Source of the DNA: JBFHFS01 sp041583495 | GTDB taxonomy: Bacteria > Bacteroidota > Bacteroidia > Bacteroidales > Marinilabiliaceae | Reading direction: 5' to 3' | DNA: 64,000 nt | Assembly: GCA_041583495.1 (NCBI GenBank) | Contig: JBFHFS010000001.1 | Coordinates: 163,018 to 227,017 of the forward strand | Shown here: positions 49,150 through 57,854 of the stretch, piece after piece | How the letters are laid out: the number at the start of each line of letters is the position of its first letter | Numbering within the stretch: position 1 is the first letter of the stretch | Made by a program: the position numbers and the translations under genes | Notes under the pieces: generated by a model | What the model saw: the letters and a program-made list of their open reading frames with translations, nothing else | Database searches by the model: none | Told to the model about the DNA's origin: nothing

Positions 49150-49887
49150 GAAAGTTAGGGGTTAGAGGTTGGAGGTTGGAGGTTAGAGGAGAGGGATTAA
49201 AGGAGCTGGCAGCAAGAAAAAAACCGAGGCAGCGGTGACAGTATGGTAGCAGTAACAGGGGAATTTGCAAAATGGTTAGAGCTGCGGCAGCTGCGTCACG
49301 TCTGCCGGAGATGAGGGATGAAAGAGCTGACAGCTCATAGCTGATAGCAAGAGAAAGGTACATCCCGAGTCCCTGAAGGGGACCAATGTAGAAAAGAGTG
49401 AGGAAGGATTAAAAGAACTGGCAGCAAGAAAAAAACCGCGGCAGCGGTGACTGTATGGTAGCAGTAACAGGGAAATTTGCAAAATGGTTAGAGCTGCGGC
49501 AGCTGCGTCACGTCTGCCGGAGATGAGGGATGAAAGAGCTGACAGCTCATAGCTGATAGCAAGAGAAAGGTACATCCCGAGTCCCTGAAGGGGACCAATG
49601 TGAATAACCCCCGGCGCGAAATGCGTAGCATGAAAGCTGCCGGGGGCTTTTAAAGGACTGCCGTCCGGGTCCCTGAAGGGGACCAATGTAGAAAAGAGTG
49701 AGGAAGGATTAAAAGAGCTGATAGCTCAAAGAACACCAAAAAGACTAAAGATCAGTATATTACAAATCATAAGAGAAGAAATCGGAAAAGAATTTGGCCT
49801 CCGGCCTTTTTCGTCCCTAATCACTAATCCTTGGTCTTCCTGCTCCTTCTGCTGTTTCCGACTTCCAACTTTTAACTTTTTTACCCG
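49150..49887. repeat. Non-coding region with a 212-bp direct duplication and a partial third copy
   Basis: 738 bp without a credible gene. 49194-49389 and 49406-49601 are about 97% alike at a 212-bp period; 49669-49727 repeats the end and beginning of the unit. Within the unit are GTCCC/GGGAC, GAGCT/AGCTC and GCTGC/GCAGC hairpins. Between copies two and three lies CCCCCGGC/GCCGGGGG (49608-49615/49639-49646) followed by CTTTT, a terminator-like hairpin. 49151-49193 is a GGTTAGA-type purine-rich tract. ORFs here are short and follow the repeat. Confidence 0.85.
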
Positions 49888-51540
49888 TTATAACTTTTCA
49901 ATTTTATTTTTCTCGGCCAGTCCTATCTCACGCAATTTGAATTTCTGAATCTTGCCACTTGCCGTTTTGGGGAAGTCATCCACAAAAAACACATATTTTG
50001 GAATTTTATAACGGGAAATTTTTCCACGACAAAACTCCTGCACCTCCTCTTCACAAAGCGATTGGCCCACCTTCAATTTAATAAAGGCACTGACCACCTC
50101 CCCATATTTTTTGTCGGGCAGGCCCACTACTTCCACCATTTCCACCTGGGGAAGATTATGGAGGAAGGTTTCTATCTCGCGTGGATAGATATTTTCACCC
50201 CCCCGGATAATCATATCCTTAATGCGACCTGTAATCTGGTAAAACCCGCCGGGGGTATGAACCGCCAAATCGCCCGAATGAAGCCAACCGTCACTGTCGA
50301 TGGCTTGGCTGGTGGCCTTGGGATTATTGTAATACCCTTTCATGACGTTATACCCTTTACAGCAAATCTCCCCTTGTTCACCGGTGGCACAGGTTAATCC
50401 GGTTTCCGGATCCACCACTTTTATTTCCACCCCGGGCAGATTGGTTCCTACGGTGGTTGCCCGCACTTCGGGTGAATCATGGGTTCTGGTGGCAGTCATG
50501 CCGGGAGAAGACTCGGTAAGTCCGTAAACAATAATAATATCCCGACAATTCATCTTGACCATGACCTGTTTCATCGTTTCGATGGGACACAGTGAACCGG
50601 CCATTATGCCCGTACGAAGGGAAGAGAGATCGAACATGTCGAACATGGGATGGTTCATCTCTGCAATAAACATGGTGGGCACCCCATAGATGGCTGTACA
50701 CTTCTCCTTTTGCACACCGGCCAGGACCCGCAAGGGGTCAAAATCCTCGGTAAGCACCATGGTAGCCCCATGCGAAATGATGGCACAAAGGGCTAAAACG
50801 CAACCGAAACAATGAAGCAGCGGCACACAAACCAACAAACGCTCCTCTTGTGTGTATTTCATACACTGACCCACGGAGTATCCATTGTTCAGAATATTAT
50901 GATGCGAAAGCATCACTCCCTTGGGGAACCCGGTGGTACCCGAAGTATATTGCATGTTCACCACATCGTGACAGTTCACCTTGCTCTTGCGTTCCAGGAG
51001 GATCTCGTCGTTAAGGTGACTTCCCAGAAGAAGCAGCTCGGGCGTATTATACATTCCCCGATGCTTTTGGGGACCAACAAAGACCACATTCTTAAGTTTG
51101 GGAAACCTAGCCGAATTTAAATGTCCCCGCTCACAGGTTTTAAGCTCAGGCACAAGCTCAAAAACCATCTCAACATAGTCGCTGTCGCGGAATCCATCTA
51201 TCAAACAGAGGGTATGGAGGTCGGCATCCTTAATCAGAAACTCCAACTCCGACAATTTATAATTGGTATTAATGGTAACCAGGACGGCGCCAATCTTGGC
51301 GGTGGCAAACATCAGAGTCAACCAGTCGGGCACATTATTGGCCCAAATGCCCACGTTAGAGCCGGGCCCTACGCCTGTGGCAATAAGCCCTTTAGCCATA
51401 TTATCGACCCGTTGGTTAAACTCCTGATAGGAAAAACGAAGTCCCCTGTCGGGATAGACCATAAAATCCTGCCCGGGTGTCTCCAGGGCCCACTTTTCGA
51501 GCATGGCGCCCAGGGTATCATCTAACAACTCAAATGGCAT
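49888..51540 (-). CDS. AMP-dependent acyl-CoA synthetase (medium/long-chain fatty-acid CoA ligase-like)
   Basis: 550 residues of the ANL superfamily. The phosphate-binding loop is YTSGTTGFPKGVMLSH; further motifs are PLLHCFGCVLALCA, YGLTESSPGMTATRT, GWLHSGDLA, GRIKDMIIRGGENIYPREIE and the catalytic Lys in PKTASGKIQKFKLREIG. It most resembles the FadD-like ligases that activate fatty or dicarboxylic acids; chain length cannot be judged. It follows the XRE-cupin regulator by 49 bp on the same strand, a frequent pairing suggesting that the regulator responds to the acid or its CoA ester. Confidence 0.92.
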   Translation of the reverse strand: MPFELLDDTLGAMLEKWALETPGQDFMVYPDRGLRFSYQEFNQRVDNMAKGLIATGVGPGSNVGIWANNVPDWLTLMFATAKIGAVLVTINTNYKLSELEFLIKDADLHTLCLIDGFRDSDYVEMVFELVPELKTCERGHLNSARFPKLKNVVFVGPQKHRGMYNTPELLLLGSHLNDEILLERKSKVNCHDVVNMQYTSGTTGFPKGVMLSHHNILNNGYSVGQCMKYTQEERLLVCVPLLHCFGCVLALCAIISHGATMVLTEDFDPLRVLAGVQKEKCTAIYGVPTMFIAEMNHPMFDMFDLSSLRTGIMAGSLCPIETMKQVMVKMNCRDIIIVYGLTESSPGMTATRTHDSPEVRATTVGTNLPGVEIKVVDPETGLTCATGEQGEICCKGYNVMKGYYNNPKATSQAIDSDGWLHSGDLAVHTPGGFYQITGRIKDMIIRGGENIYPREIETFLHNLPQVEMVEVVGLPDKKYGEVVSAFIKLKVGQSLCEEEVQEFCRGKISRYKIPKYVFFVDDFPKTASGKIQKFKLREIGLAEKNKIEKL

Positions 51541-51589
51541 GATTCAATATTTTTTGTGATAAAACAGTCAAAAAGAAGTCGCCCAGGTG

Positions 51590-52153
51590 CTACAACGGGA
51601 GATAAACAACGGCCAGGATAAGTGCTTTTTCATTGCCGAGCGCCTCAATACGATGGCCTATGATGGAGTCGTAATAGATGCTGTCGCCGGTATTCAGAAC
51701 ATGTTTCTCTTGTCCGTAAAACACCTCTACCCCACCGGATAATACAAAGAGAAACTCCTCACCTTCGTGCGATGAAAAGCGGCCTTCCAGAGGCGATTCG
51801 GGGGTAATCTCCACCAGGAAGGGATCCATATGACGGTGGCTCTTTTCACTTGCCAGAGAGGCAAATGAAAGGTTTTCGCGCAATCCGGTGCCCGATGCCG
51901 AGAGGTTAAACGCAGGGATATTGTCGCCCTTTCGGGTTACCACAGGCCCTTTCTCCTGCTGATCGTCCAAAAAGGTTCCCAACCTGACACCCAGCACCCG
52001 AGCCAATTTAATTAACAGCCCCAGTGAAGCATCGATGGTTCCTTCTTCAATTTTAAGCAACTGATCTTCGTCTACCTGCGCTCTATGGGCGACTTCCTGT
52101 AACGACAGCTCTTTTTCCTCTCGTTGTAACCTAATCTTTTCTCCTGGCTCCAT
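51590..52153 (-). CDS. XRE-family HTH regulator with C-terminal cupin domain
   Basis: 187 residues. The N-terminal Cro/cI helix-turn-helix (about 5-62) reads IRLQREEKELSLQEVAHRAQ then LLKIEEGTIDASLGLLIKLA. The C-terminal cupin (about 110-186) contains FSSHEGEEFLFVLSGGVEVF and GDSIYYDSIIGHRIEALGNE. The architecture is that of SinR-cupin regulators such as PuuR that sense a small ligand through the cupin. The gene lies directly upstream of the acyl-CoA ligase and likely regulates it. Confidence 0.92.
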   Translation of the reverse strand: MEPGEKIRLQREEKELSLQEVAHRAQVDEDQLLKIEEGTIDASLGLLIKLARVLGVRLGTFLDDQQEKGPVVTRKGDNIPAFNLSASGTGLRENLSFASLASEKSHRHMDPFLVEITPESPLEGRFSSHEGEEFLFVLSGGVEVFYGQEKHVLNTGDSIYYDSIIGHRIEALGNEKALILAVVYLPL

Positions 52154-52572
52154 ATTTTAGAGTTAAGTATGTAAGTTCGACTATGAAATTCTATTTTAAA
52201 CTCAGCCCCTGAGCTGACTTCCCCATTCATGTGCAACCCGATTGGGGCAGCAACCCTCTGCCATTTTCTGAAAGGTATTAGTAAAACACCGCGGGATCAT
52301 CAATTATTGAGCTTGTGGAATGGAAGCAGGCAATTATCGGCCCCCTTTCCAATTAATTGGTACCAAAAAAAAGACATTTATCATACAAAAGCAAAAAAAT
52401 GGTGAAAATAGTTTCATTGAGACACATTCCCCTTTCTGCGGGAGCTTTATAACCCTTCATTAACTGGCAGGGGGAGTCTGTTTTTTTGGGCAGCCGAAGA
52501 TCTGAAATCTGTTGGCCCCTTTAGGAGACCCCGAATTTTGTATCTTTGTGTCCGATAAAAAAAATCAAGACC
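52154..52572. other. Intergenic region between divergent XRE-cupin and HAD genes
   Basis: 419 bp, no gene. TATCTTTG (52541-52548) matches the -7 consensus for the HAD gene, about 25 bp before its ATG, which supports that start over the upstream in-frame one at 52546. No -33 is at the standard distance. No operator for the regulator was recognised. Confidence 0.45.
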
Positions 52573-53190
52573 ATGCAAAACATACCCCTATTTAAAGATA
52601 TTAAAGGATTAATTTTCGATCTGGACGGAACCATTGCCGACACCATGCCGGCTCACTTCATAGCCTGGAGGGAGGCCACAAAAAACTACGGCATCGATTT
52701 CACCATTGAATTGTTTGAGCAACTGGCCGGCATCCCGCTTTACCTAACCGTTGAAAAGCTAAACCAACTGTTTGGGAAACATATAGACCCCAAAGAGTTG
52801 GGCGACCTGAAGGAAAACATGTTTCTTCAAACCCTCTCACAAACCAGGGTAATTAAACCGGTTGCTGAGTTAATTAAAGCATTCCATGGAAAGCTCCCCA
52901 TGTCGGTGGGCACAGGCGGTCAACGCCACATTGCCTGGCAAACCCTTCAATTCATTGGGATGGATCAATATTTTGATATTTTGGTCTCGTCGGACGACAT
53001 TGTTCACCCAAAGCCCCACCCGGAGACCTTTCTCAAATGTGCGGAACAAATGGGCATTGCCCCACAAGCCTGCCAGGTGTTCGAGGATGGCATCCTGGGT
53101 ATTCAGGCCGCCCAAAAAGCCGGCATGCAGGTGACCGATGTAAAAGCCTATTATGAAGTCTCCATTGGACAGGAGATCAAAAACAATTAA
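52573..53190 (+). CDS. HAD-superfamily phosphatase, beta-phosphoglucomutase-like
   Basis: 205 residues from the ATG at 52573. HAD motif I is FDLDGTIADTMPAH with nucleophile and acid Asp; motif II is MSVGTGGQRH (with Thr instead of the usual Ser at TG); motif III Lys is in HPKPHPETF; motif IV is CQVFEDGILGIQAAQKAGM. The helical cap between motifs I and II is of the C1 type seen in beta-PGM/YqaB phosphatases. It likely dephosphorylates a sugar phosphate (for example fructose-1-phosphate); the substrate is not determined. The DUF3820 gene starts 29 bp later. Confidence 0.9.
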   Translation: MQNIPLFKDIKGLIFDLDGTIADTMPAHFIAWREATKNYGIDFTIELFEQLAGIPLYLTVEKLNQLFGKHIDPKELGDLKENMFLQTLSQTRVIKPVAELIKAFHGKLPMSVGTGGQRHIAWQTLQFIGMDQYFDILVSSDDIVHPKPHPETFLKCAEQMGIAPQACQVFEDGILGIQAAQKAGMQVTDVKAYYEVSIGQEIKNN

Positions 53191-53219
53191 TTCCGAATAC
53201 ATCATTAAACCAAACCTCT

Positions 53220-53444
53220 ATGGACGATCCCATCTTCAATTCCGCCATTTTACTCCAACTGGTATCCACACCTATGCCCTATGGCAAATATAAGGGCCGG
53301 CGCATCTGCGACTTACCGGAACCCTACCTGGTGTGGATGTCACAAAAAGGATTTCCTCAGAGCAAACTGGGCCAACTATTGGGAACCATCTACGAGATTA
53401 AACTCAATGGACTGGAATACCTGCTGGAGCCGTTGAAAAGGTGA
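53220..53444 (+). CDS. DUF3820 family small protein
   Basis: 74 residues with the family core PMPYGKYKGRRICDLPEPYL and VWMSQKGFPQSKLGQLLGTI. The function is unknown. The same kind of module ends the DnaQ-like exonuclease in this window (26335-27117), suggesting a nucleic-acid-related role. The last codons and the stop (LKR, then TGA) lie inside a run of AAAAGGTG repeats that continues downstream, so the C-terminus may vary between strains. Confidence 0.88.
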   Translation: MDDPIFNSAILLQLVSTPMPYGKYKGRRICDLPEPYLVWMSQKGFPQSKLGQLLGTIYEIKLNGLEYLLEPLKR

Positions 53445-54164
53445 AAAGGTGAAAAGGGTGGAAAAGGGAAAGAGGTGAAAAAGTGAAAAGGGGGAAAGGT
53501 GGAAAGGTGAAAGAGTGAAAATTACTATTCGTGGACATCTTTTTTTGTCCCTCTCTGTGATAATCTGTGTTGATCTGTGGTTACTTTAACCTCTAGGGCT
53601 CAATGCAAAAGTGAAAAAAGTGGGAATGGTGAAAAGGGGGGAAAAGGTAGAAAGGTGGAAAGGTGGAAAAAAGACGGAGGCTGGGAACTGGAGGCTGGAA
53701 GAAAAGAAAAAAATGAGGAGATTTGAGGATGGGGTGTTGAATTGGAAACACCATGTTGCGTTGGAAACACCCACTGCTGTTCAAAGAGCAGAGGCAGAAG
53801 CGGCATTATGGTAGTATTTGTTCGACAAGCAAAAGAGGAGCCGCGGGATGGGCGGTAAAATAAAGAATCAGAAGATTTAAGTATTAAGTGATTAGAAACC
53901 GAAAAGATATTGAGCTAGCTGGGTGATGTGTTGATGGAACGGGTTGGTGAGATTAAAGAAAGGAAAAAGGATTAGGGAATAAAATTCAGGGAATCTGAGG
54001 GTAAAAAGGCAGAAATAAACACAGGCTATTTGTGTCGCCGCTGCCAATGATAGGGGCCTTGACCCTTTTATATAAAAAAAAAACACACAACCAAGTAGGG
54101 GTTTTGGGGTTTTACTGGTGTCCTGTTGTTGAAAGGGTTTTAATAATCTATAATACCGAACGCC
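53445..54164 (+). repeat. Purine-rich low-complexity region, no gene
   Basis: 720 bp. 53430-53520 and 53607-53710 are runs of AAAAGGTG/GAAAGGTG-like octamers, almost all purine on the forward strand. Between them is TCTGTG-x6-TCTGTG-x6-ATCTGTGG (53554-53580), resembling an intergenic motif seen in many environmental Bacteroidota, and a small GGACA/TGTCC hairpin. Short ORFs here are by-products of the repeats. The remainder to 54164 shows no recognised feature. Confidence 0.7.
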
Positions 54165-55475
54165 ATGAAAACGAAACATTCACTCCGCCTCAGCAGCCTG
54201 AAAGTCCTGTTTATATGGATTTTTTGGGCATTGTTTTCAGGGACCGCTCTTTGGGCCGCCCCCCGGTTAGAAAATAAGGAGCCGGTAGACACCCTGAATT
54301 TTTATTTGGTAAAAGGAATCATAATCGATGAAGAAAGCCGGGCTCCCCTGGCCTTTGCAACCCTCTCGATAGAGGAAACCAATATCGCCACGGTGAGCAA
54401 CTCTAATGGTGAGTTCTCGCTGAAAATCCCAAAAGTAAACAGTGGCAACAAGGTTATGATTTCCCATATCGGCTATGAAAAGAAGTTCATCCCCATGCCT
54501 GAATTCTTAACGAAGGGGGAAAAGAAAATTGAACTTAAAATGGTGACCGTGCAGCTGGTAGAAGTCTCCATTTTTCCATCCGATCCCAACCTGCTCATTC
54601 GGGCCGTGATGAAACGCCGGAACGAAAACTATGTGAACGATCCCACCCGCATGACCGCCTTTTATAGAGAAACCATCAAGAAGGGCTGGTCTTATGTATC
54701 GCTCTCGGAAGCCGTGGTAACCGTTCACAAATATCCTTACAATAACATCCGCGAGGACCATGTAAAACTCAACATTGGCCGGAAAAGCACCAATTACGAA
54801 AAGCTTGATACCCTGGCCTTCAAATTACAGGGGGGACCTTACACAGCCGTAATGCTCGACATCATGAAAGACCCTTATCTGCTCTTTGATGAGGAGATGA
54901 TTGAATATTATGATTTCCAAATAAATAACCTCACCCGCATCGACGACCGCCTGGTTTATGTGCTTGATTTTGCTCAGAAACCATCGGTTAAGCTGCCGCT
55001 CTTTTTCGGAAAACTGTATGTGGACACCCAAAATCTGGCCATTACCAAAGCCATCTTTAACCTCAACACCAAAGACCGGAACAAGGTAGCCGCCATGTTT
55101 ATCCGCAAAAAGCCTCTTGGAGCGAAGGTTTATCCTACCGAAGCCTCTTACCTGGTAACCTACCGCCAAAACAAGGATGGAAAATGGTATTTCGGTTATT
55201 CCCGCGGGCAGGCCTCCTTTAGGGTGAATTGGAAACGCAAATGGTTTAACACCAACTACCACACCACCATCGAAATGGCCGTAACCGATTGGAAAATCAC
55301 CGACGAAAAGTCCTTTAGAGGCTCAGACCGGCTTAAGATCAATGCCATCATGGAAGATGAAGTGGCTGGTTTTTCAAACGAAGCGTTTTGGGGCGATTAC
55401 AATGTAATACAACCCGAACAACCCATTGAATCGGCTATCCGCAAAATTCAACGAAAAATGGAGACTCTCCCCTAG
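54165..55475 (+). CDS. Exported protein with carboxypeptidase-regulatory-like domain
   Basis: 436 residues. Signal peptide to about 32 (SGTALWAAP); a carboxypeptidase D regulatory-like beta-sandwich (about 48-130: VKGIIIDEESRAPLAFATLS, SNSNGEFSLKIP, ISHIGYEKKF). A large C-terminal domain (about 140-430) has FYRETIKKGWSYVSLSEAVV and LYVDTQNLAITKAIFNLNTK. This two-part build is common among Bacteroidota surface/periplasmic proteins of unknown role; the barrel of TonB receptors is absent. It has its own terminator and is probably monocistronic. Confidence 0.83.
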   Translation: MKTKHSLRLSSLKVLFIWIFWALFSGTALWAAPRLENKEPVDTLNFYLVKGIIIDEESRAPLAFATLSIEETNIATVSNSNGEFSLKIPKVNSGNKVMISHIGYEKKFIPMPEFLTKGEKKIELKMVTVQLVEVSIFPSDPNLLIRAVMKRRNENYVNDPTRMTAFYRETIKKGWSYVSLSEAVVTVHKYPYNNIREDHVKLNIGRKSTNYEKLDTLAFKLQGGPYTAVMLDIMKDPYLLFDEEMIEYYDFQINNLTRIDDRLVYVLDFAQKPSVKLPLFFGKLYVDTQNLAITKAIFNLNTKDRNKVAAMFIRKKPLGAKVYPTEASYLVTYRQNKDGKWYFGYSRGQASFRVNWKRKWFNTNYHTTIEMAVTDWKITDEKSFRGSDRLKINAIMEDEVAGFSNEAFWGDYNVIQPEQPIESAIRKIQRKMETLP

Positions 55476-55503
55476 TCTCCCATCAACATGGCTCCGGAAT
55501 ACA

Positions 55504-55539
55504 AAAACCCGTCCAGCTCAATACGAGCCGGGCGGGTTT
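55504..55539 (+). terminator. Terminator of the regulatory-like-domain gene
   Basis: AAACCCG (55504-55510) pairs with CGGGTTT (55533-55539), extended by an inner GCTC/GAGC stem, and followed by AATTTTTC. It is 28 bp past the stop codon. Confidence 0.8.
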
Positions 55540-55575
55540 AATTTTTCACAAGACCTTTAGCTTCGAACGGGATGA

Positions 55576-55896
55576 TTAGAAACCATCCTCATCATCAAAA
55601 TCTTCGTCCTCATCAAAGTCATCGTCCTCATCATCCAGGTCGTCTGGATCAAAATCGTCATCAAACTCCTCATCAAAGTCTTCATCCAACTCATCGAAGT
55701 CATCGTCCGAATCATCAAAATCGTCATCCGAATCATCGAAATCGTCATCTGAGTCATCGAAATCGTCATCGTTGAAATCCACAACGCCTAATTTCCGGGA
55801 ATCGTTGTCTAAAAATTCATCTGAAGTATGGATGCAACCGGCATCATCGAGATACCTAGAACTCAGATTTTCAACTGTTAATAACTGCATTTTCAT
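55576..55896 (-). CDS. Extremely Asp-rich small protein with DSDDDFD repeats
   Basis: 106 residues. An ordinary N-terminal part (about 1-40, MKMQLLTVENLSSRYLDDAG) with one Cys is followed by about 65 residues made almost only of Asp, Glu and Phe. This contains at least three tandem DDSDDDF heptads and ends FDEDEDFDDEDGF. Regular Phe spacing in a poly-acid chain suggests either metal-binding or a disordered acidic interaction tail. It lies 87 bp downstream of another acidic protein on the same strand. I know no family for it. Residues 1-40 resemble short peptides with conserved leaders, but no function is assigned. Confidence 0.7.
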   Translation of the reverse strand: MKMQLLTVENLSSRYLDDAGCIHTSDEFLDNDSRKLGVVDFNDDDFDDSDDDFDDSDDDFDDSDDDFDELDEDFDEEFDDDFDPDDLDDEDDDFDEDEDFDDEDGF

Positions 55897-55983
55897 AGCA
55901 ATAACACTAATTGTTAAACATGTCCAAACTTAGAAAAAACCGCTAATTAATGGTCCTTAATATTCAAAAAAAAATCAAAAATA

Positions 55984-56466
55984 TTATGCTTCATCCGAAG
56001 GCCAGATAACTTCATCTTCCTCCTCGTCCCAAAAAGGACCCCACTGAATCTCAGAAAGCTTCCCATTATCGAACCACAGATTAAGGCTGGCTTCCTGCAC
56101 AAAGGCAATCTGTTGATTAACCTCTTCACCCTCCGACACCTCATCGATAGTGACATCACCCAGACCCATGAGGTCAATTTGGTCAAGCACCTCCTGTTGA
56201 CTTAAACCAATCAGATCCACGCCCTCGAAGGTATAGTCGGGTGAGCTCACAGCGAAGGAGGTCAACCGCCAGTCTTCCAATTCGTCGAAGGCAGCCGAAA
56301 TCTCAAGTTCATCGTAATGCCAGACTTCGGAGTTATCCTCATCCAGGTCTTCATTGACGATTTTTTCGATCTCATCGGGTTCACCCAATATTCCTTTAAT
56401 TTCTTCGCGCAACATACCAAAATGCATATTGTCAAGGCCTTTGCCTAATACGATGTTCTGTCTCAT
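55984..56466 (-). CDS. Acidic hypothetical protein
   Basis: 160 residues, rich in Asp and Glu (ends WDEEEDEVIWPSDEA). It has a structured look: LGKGLDNMHFGMLREEIKGI followed by LGEPDEIEK resembles the first helix-turn of BamE/SmpA-like or related small alpha-beta domains, and a second GLSQQEVLDQI may be an internal repeat of it. Later strands are SLNLWFDNGKLSEIQWGPF. No signal peptide, so cytoplasmic. It is upstream of the Asp-rich gene and may form an operon with it. The role is unknown; immunity-like or chaperone-like roles are speculation. Confidence 0.7.
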   Translation of the reverse strand: MRQNIVLGKGLDNMHFGMLREEIKGILGEPDEIEKIVNEDLDEDNSEVWHYDELEISAAFDELEDWRLTSFAVSSPDYTFEGVDLIGLSQQEVLDQIDLMGLGDVTIDEVSEGEEVNQQIAFVQEASLNLWFDNGKLSEIQWGPFWDEEEDEVIWPSDEA

Positions 56467-57118
56467 TTTATTTTAGATTACAATTTTCACAAGCCAAAGA
56501 GTTACTTCTCCCTATTGGAGCAAGATTAACAACCGATTAAAACACAACCAGATTAAAAGACTGGTTTTCAGCTTACTGTCATACACGACTGCCTCCCAAA
56601 CAAGAGGACCAAATGTAAGGATTTTTTTTACGCCACCACTACCCTCCTCTATTATTACTTACCCCAACCGCTTTCGGGAAGGACTTTCAATAAAAAACCT
56701 CCCCCGATTTCCAATTAATACTATCCCCATCATCCGGGCACTCATAAAGTAAGCACAATCCATATTCCTAAAAGCCTTTAGGTTTAATACATTCAAATTT
56801 ATATAAATAATTATTGGGAAAACAGCTTTGCTTTAATAATTATCGCGACAGGGCTTCTTCCAGAAAAAAAACTTTTTTTTGCCTTGCCCCCCTCAAAAAT
56901 ACAGGGAATGCATATTTTTTTATCTTTTTTTTGAGGTTTACCCCCTCTTTTTTGATTGCATTTTAATTTTTTTATATACTTTTGCTCCGTCAACAAATTA
57001 AAAGAGGGGGGGGTAACTCTTAAAAAAGTATCTTTTTTTTTAAAACACCCCCCTTACTGAAAGGAAGAACAAAAAGCACTTTGAAACTCAAATTATAAAC
57101 CCTTAAAATTAAACCATT
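56467..57118. other. Long regulatory intergenic region with homopolymer tracts and an inverted repeat around a promoter
   Basis: 652 bp. Reverse-strand TACATTTG (56618-56611) fits a -7 element for the acidic gene. Near 56867-56880 is A8-C-T8. TTACCCCCTCTTTT (56938-56951) and AAAAGAGGGGGGGGTAA (56999-57015) form an imperfect inverted repeat (C5 against G8) that brackets the forward promoter. The 5' leader beyond it contains G8, A6, T9 and C6 tracts that could fold together. No gene is seen. Confidence 0.6.
56956..56984 (+). promoter_or_regulatory. Promoter of the porin/P-II/ammonium transporter operon
   Basis: TTG (56956-56958), an 18-bp spacer and TACTTTTG (56977-56984) fit the consensus; an alternative TTTG lies at 56951-56954. 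Transcription near 56991 gives a leader of about 130 nt containing the G8 and C6 tracts. Confidence 0.65.
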
Positions 57119-57778
57119 ATGAAAATGAAAAAAAACATCGTTTTAGTTCTGGCCCTGGTTGGTTTAGCCTTCCACTCCTTCAACGCTATGGCTCAAGCAG
57201 AGGTTAGCCTGGGAGTGGATTTAATGAGCCGTTATGTATGGCGTGGCACCGACTTCGGTGGTTCTCCCAGCATCCAGCCCTCTATTGAGCTCAGCACAGG
57301 TGGTTTCGTTCTTGGGGCATGGGGTGCATACACCACCAATCTACCCGGCGCACAGGAAGCGGATCTATATACCGGATATTCCTTCGGTGATATTTTTGGA
57401 CTCACCCTTACCGACTATTACTTTCCAATGGACGACATGTCGGACGACTATTTCGATTACGACGCCAATCACTCTCTGGAAATAAGCGGGACCCTCACCC
57501 TGGATAAATTCAGTTTGTTAGCCGGTAAATTCTTTGCAGGGGCCGACGACCAATCCCTCTATTTTGAAGCGGGATATGATTTTGGACCGGTCAATGCCTT
57601 TATCGGAGCCGGCGATGAAGTTTACACCACCGATGGAGACTTCGACCTGGTGAATATAGGTATTGGCACCTCAAAGGAGATCAAGTTAACCGATTATTTT
57701 TCGCTACCGATGTCGGGATCGTTGATTCTCAATCCAGACAGCAAAAGCTTATTTATGGTTGTGGGCATCTCGTTCTAA
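57119..57778 (+). CDS. TorF-like putative outer-membrane porin
   Basis: 219 residues. Signal peptide to about 26 (FHSFNAMAQA); then LGVDLMSRYVWRGTDFGG, the hallmark start of the TIGR02001/TorF family, and regularly alternating strands (FVLGAWGAYTTNL, ADLYTGYSFGDIF, SLYFEAGYDFGPVNAF) ending in SLFMVVGISF with terminal Phe. It is a small barrel of the outer membrane. It lies 76 bp before the P-II gene and the ammonium transporter, so it probably belongs to a nitrogen-acquisition unit; solute passage is inference. Confidence 0.85.
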   Translation: MKMKKNIVLVLALVGLAFHSFNAMAQAEVSLGVDLMSRYVWRGTDFGGSPSIQPSIELSTGGFVLGAWGAYTTNLPGAQEADLYTGYSFGDIFGLTLTDYYFPMDDMSDDYFDYDANHSLEISGTLTLDKFSLLAGKFFAGADDQSLYFEAGYDFGPVNAFIGAGDEVYTTDGDFDLVNIGIGTSKEIKLTDYFSLPMSGSLILNPDSKSLFMVVGISF

Positions 57779-57854
57779 CACGCCCACCCTTTCAGTCATA
57801 TTAAACAAAGAGCAAACAGATAAAACGAAACCATAAGAATTAAAATATTGAACA

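Noticed and set aside
49276..49686. 136-codon reverse ORF in the 212-bp duplication
   Set aside because: The translation repeats because the DNA repeats, its composition is atypical, and the overlapping ORF at 49046-49363 is explained the same way. There is no start signal.
53611..53814. Short ORFs in the purine-rich tract at 53.6 kb (67 codons forward, about 60 reverse)
   Set aside because: They consist of low-complexity Lys/Glu/Gly or Ser/Phe/Pro runs produced by the repeats.
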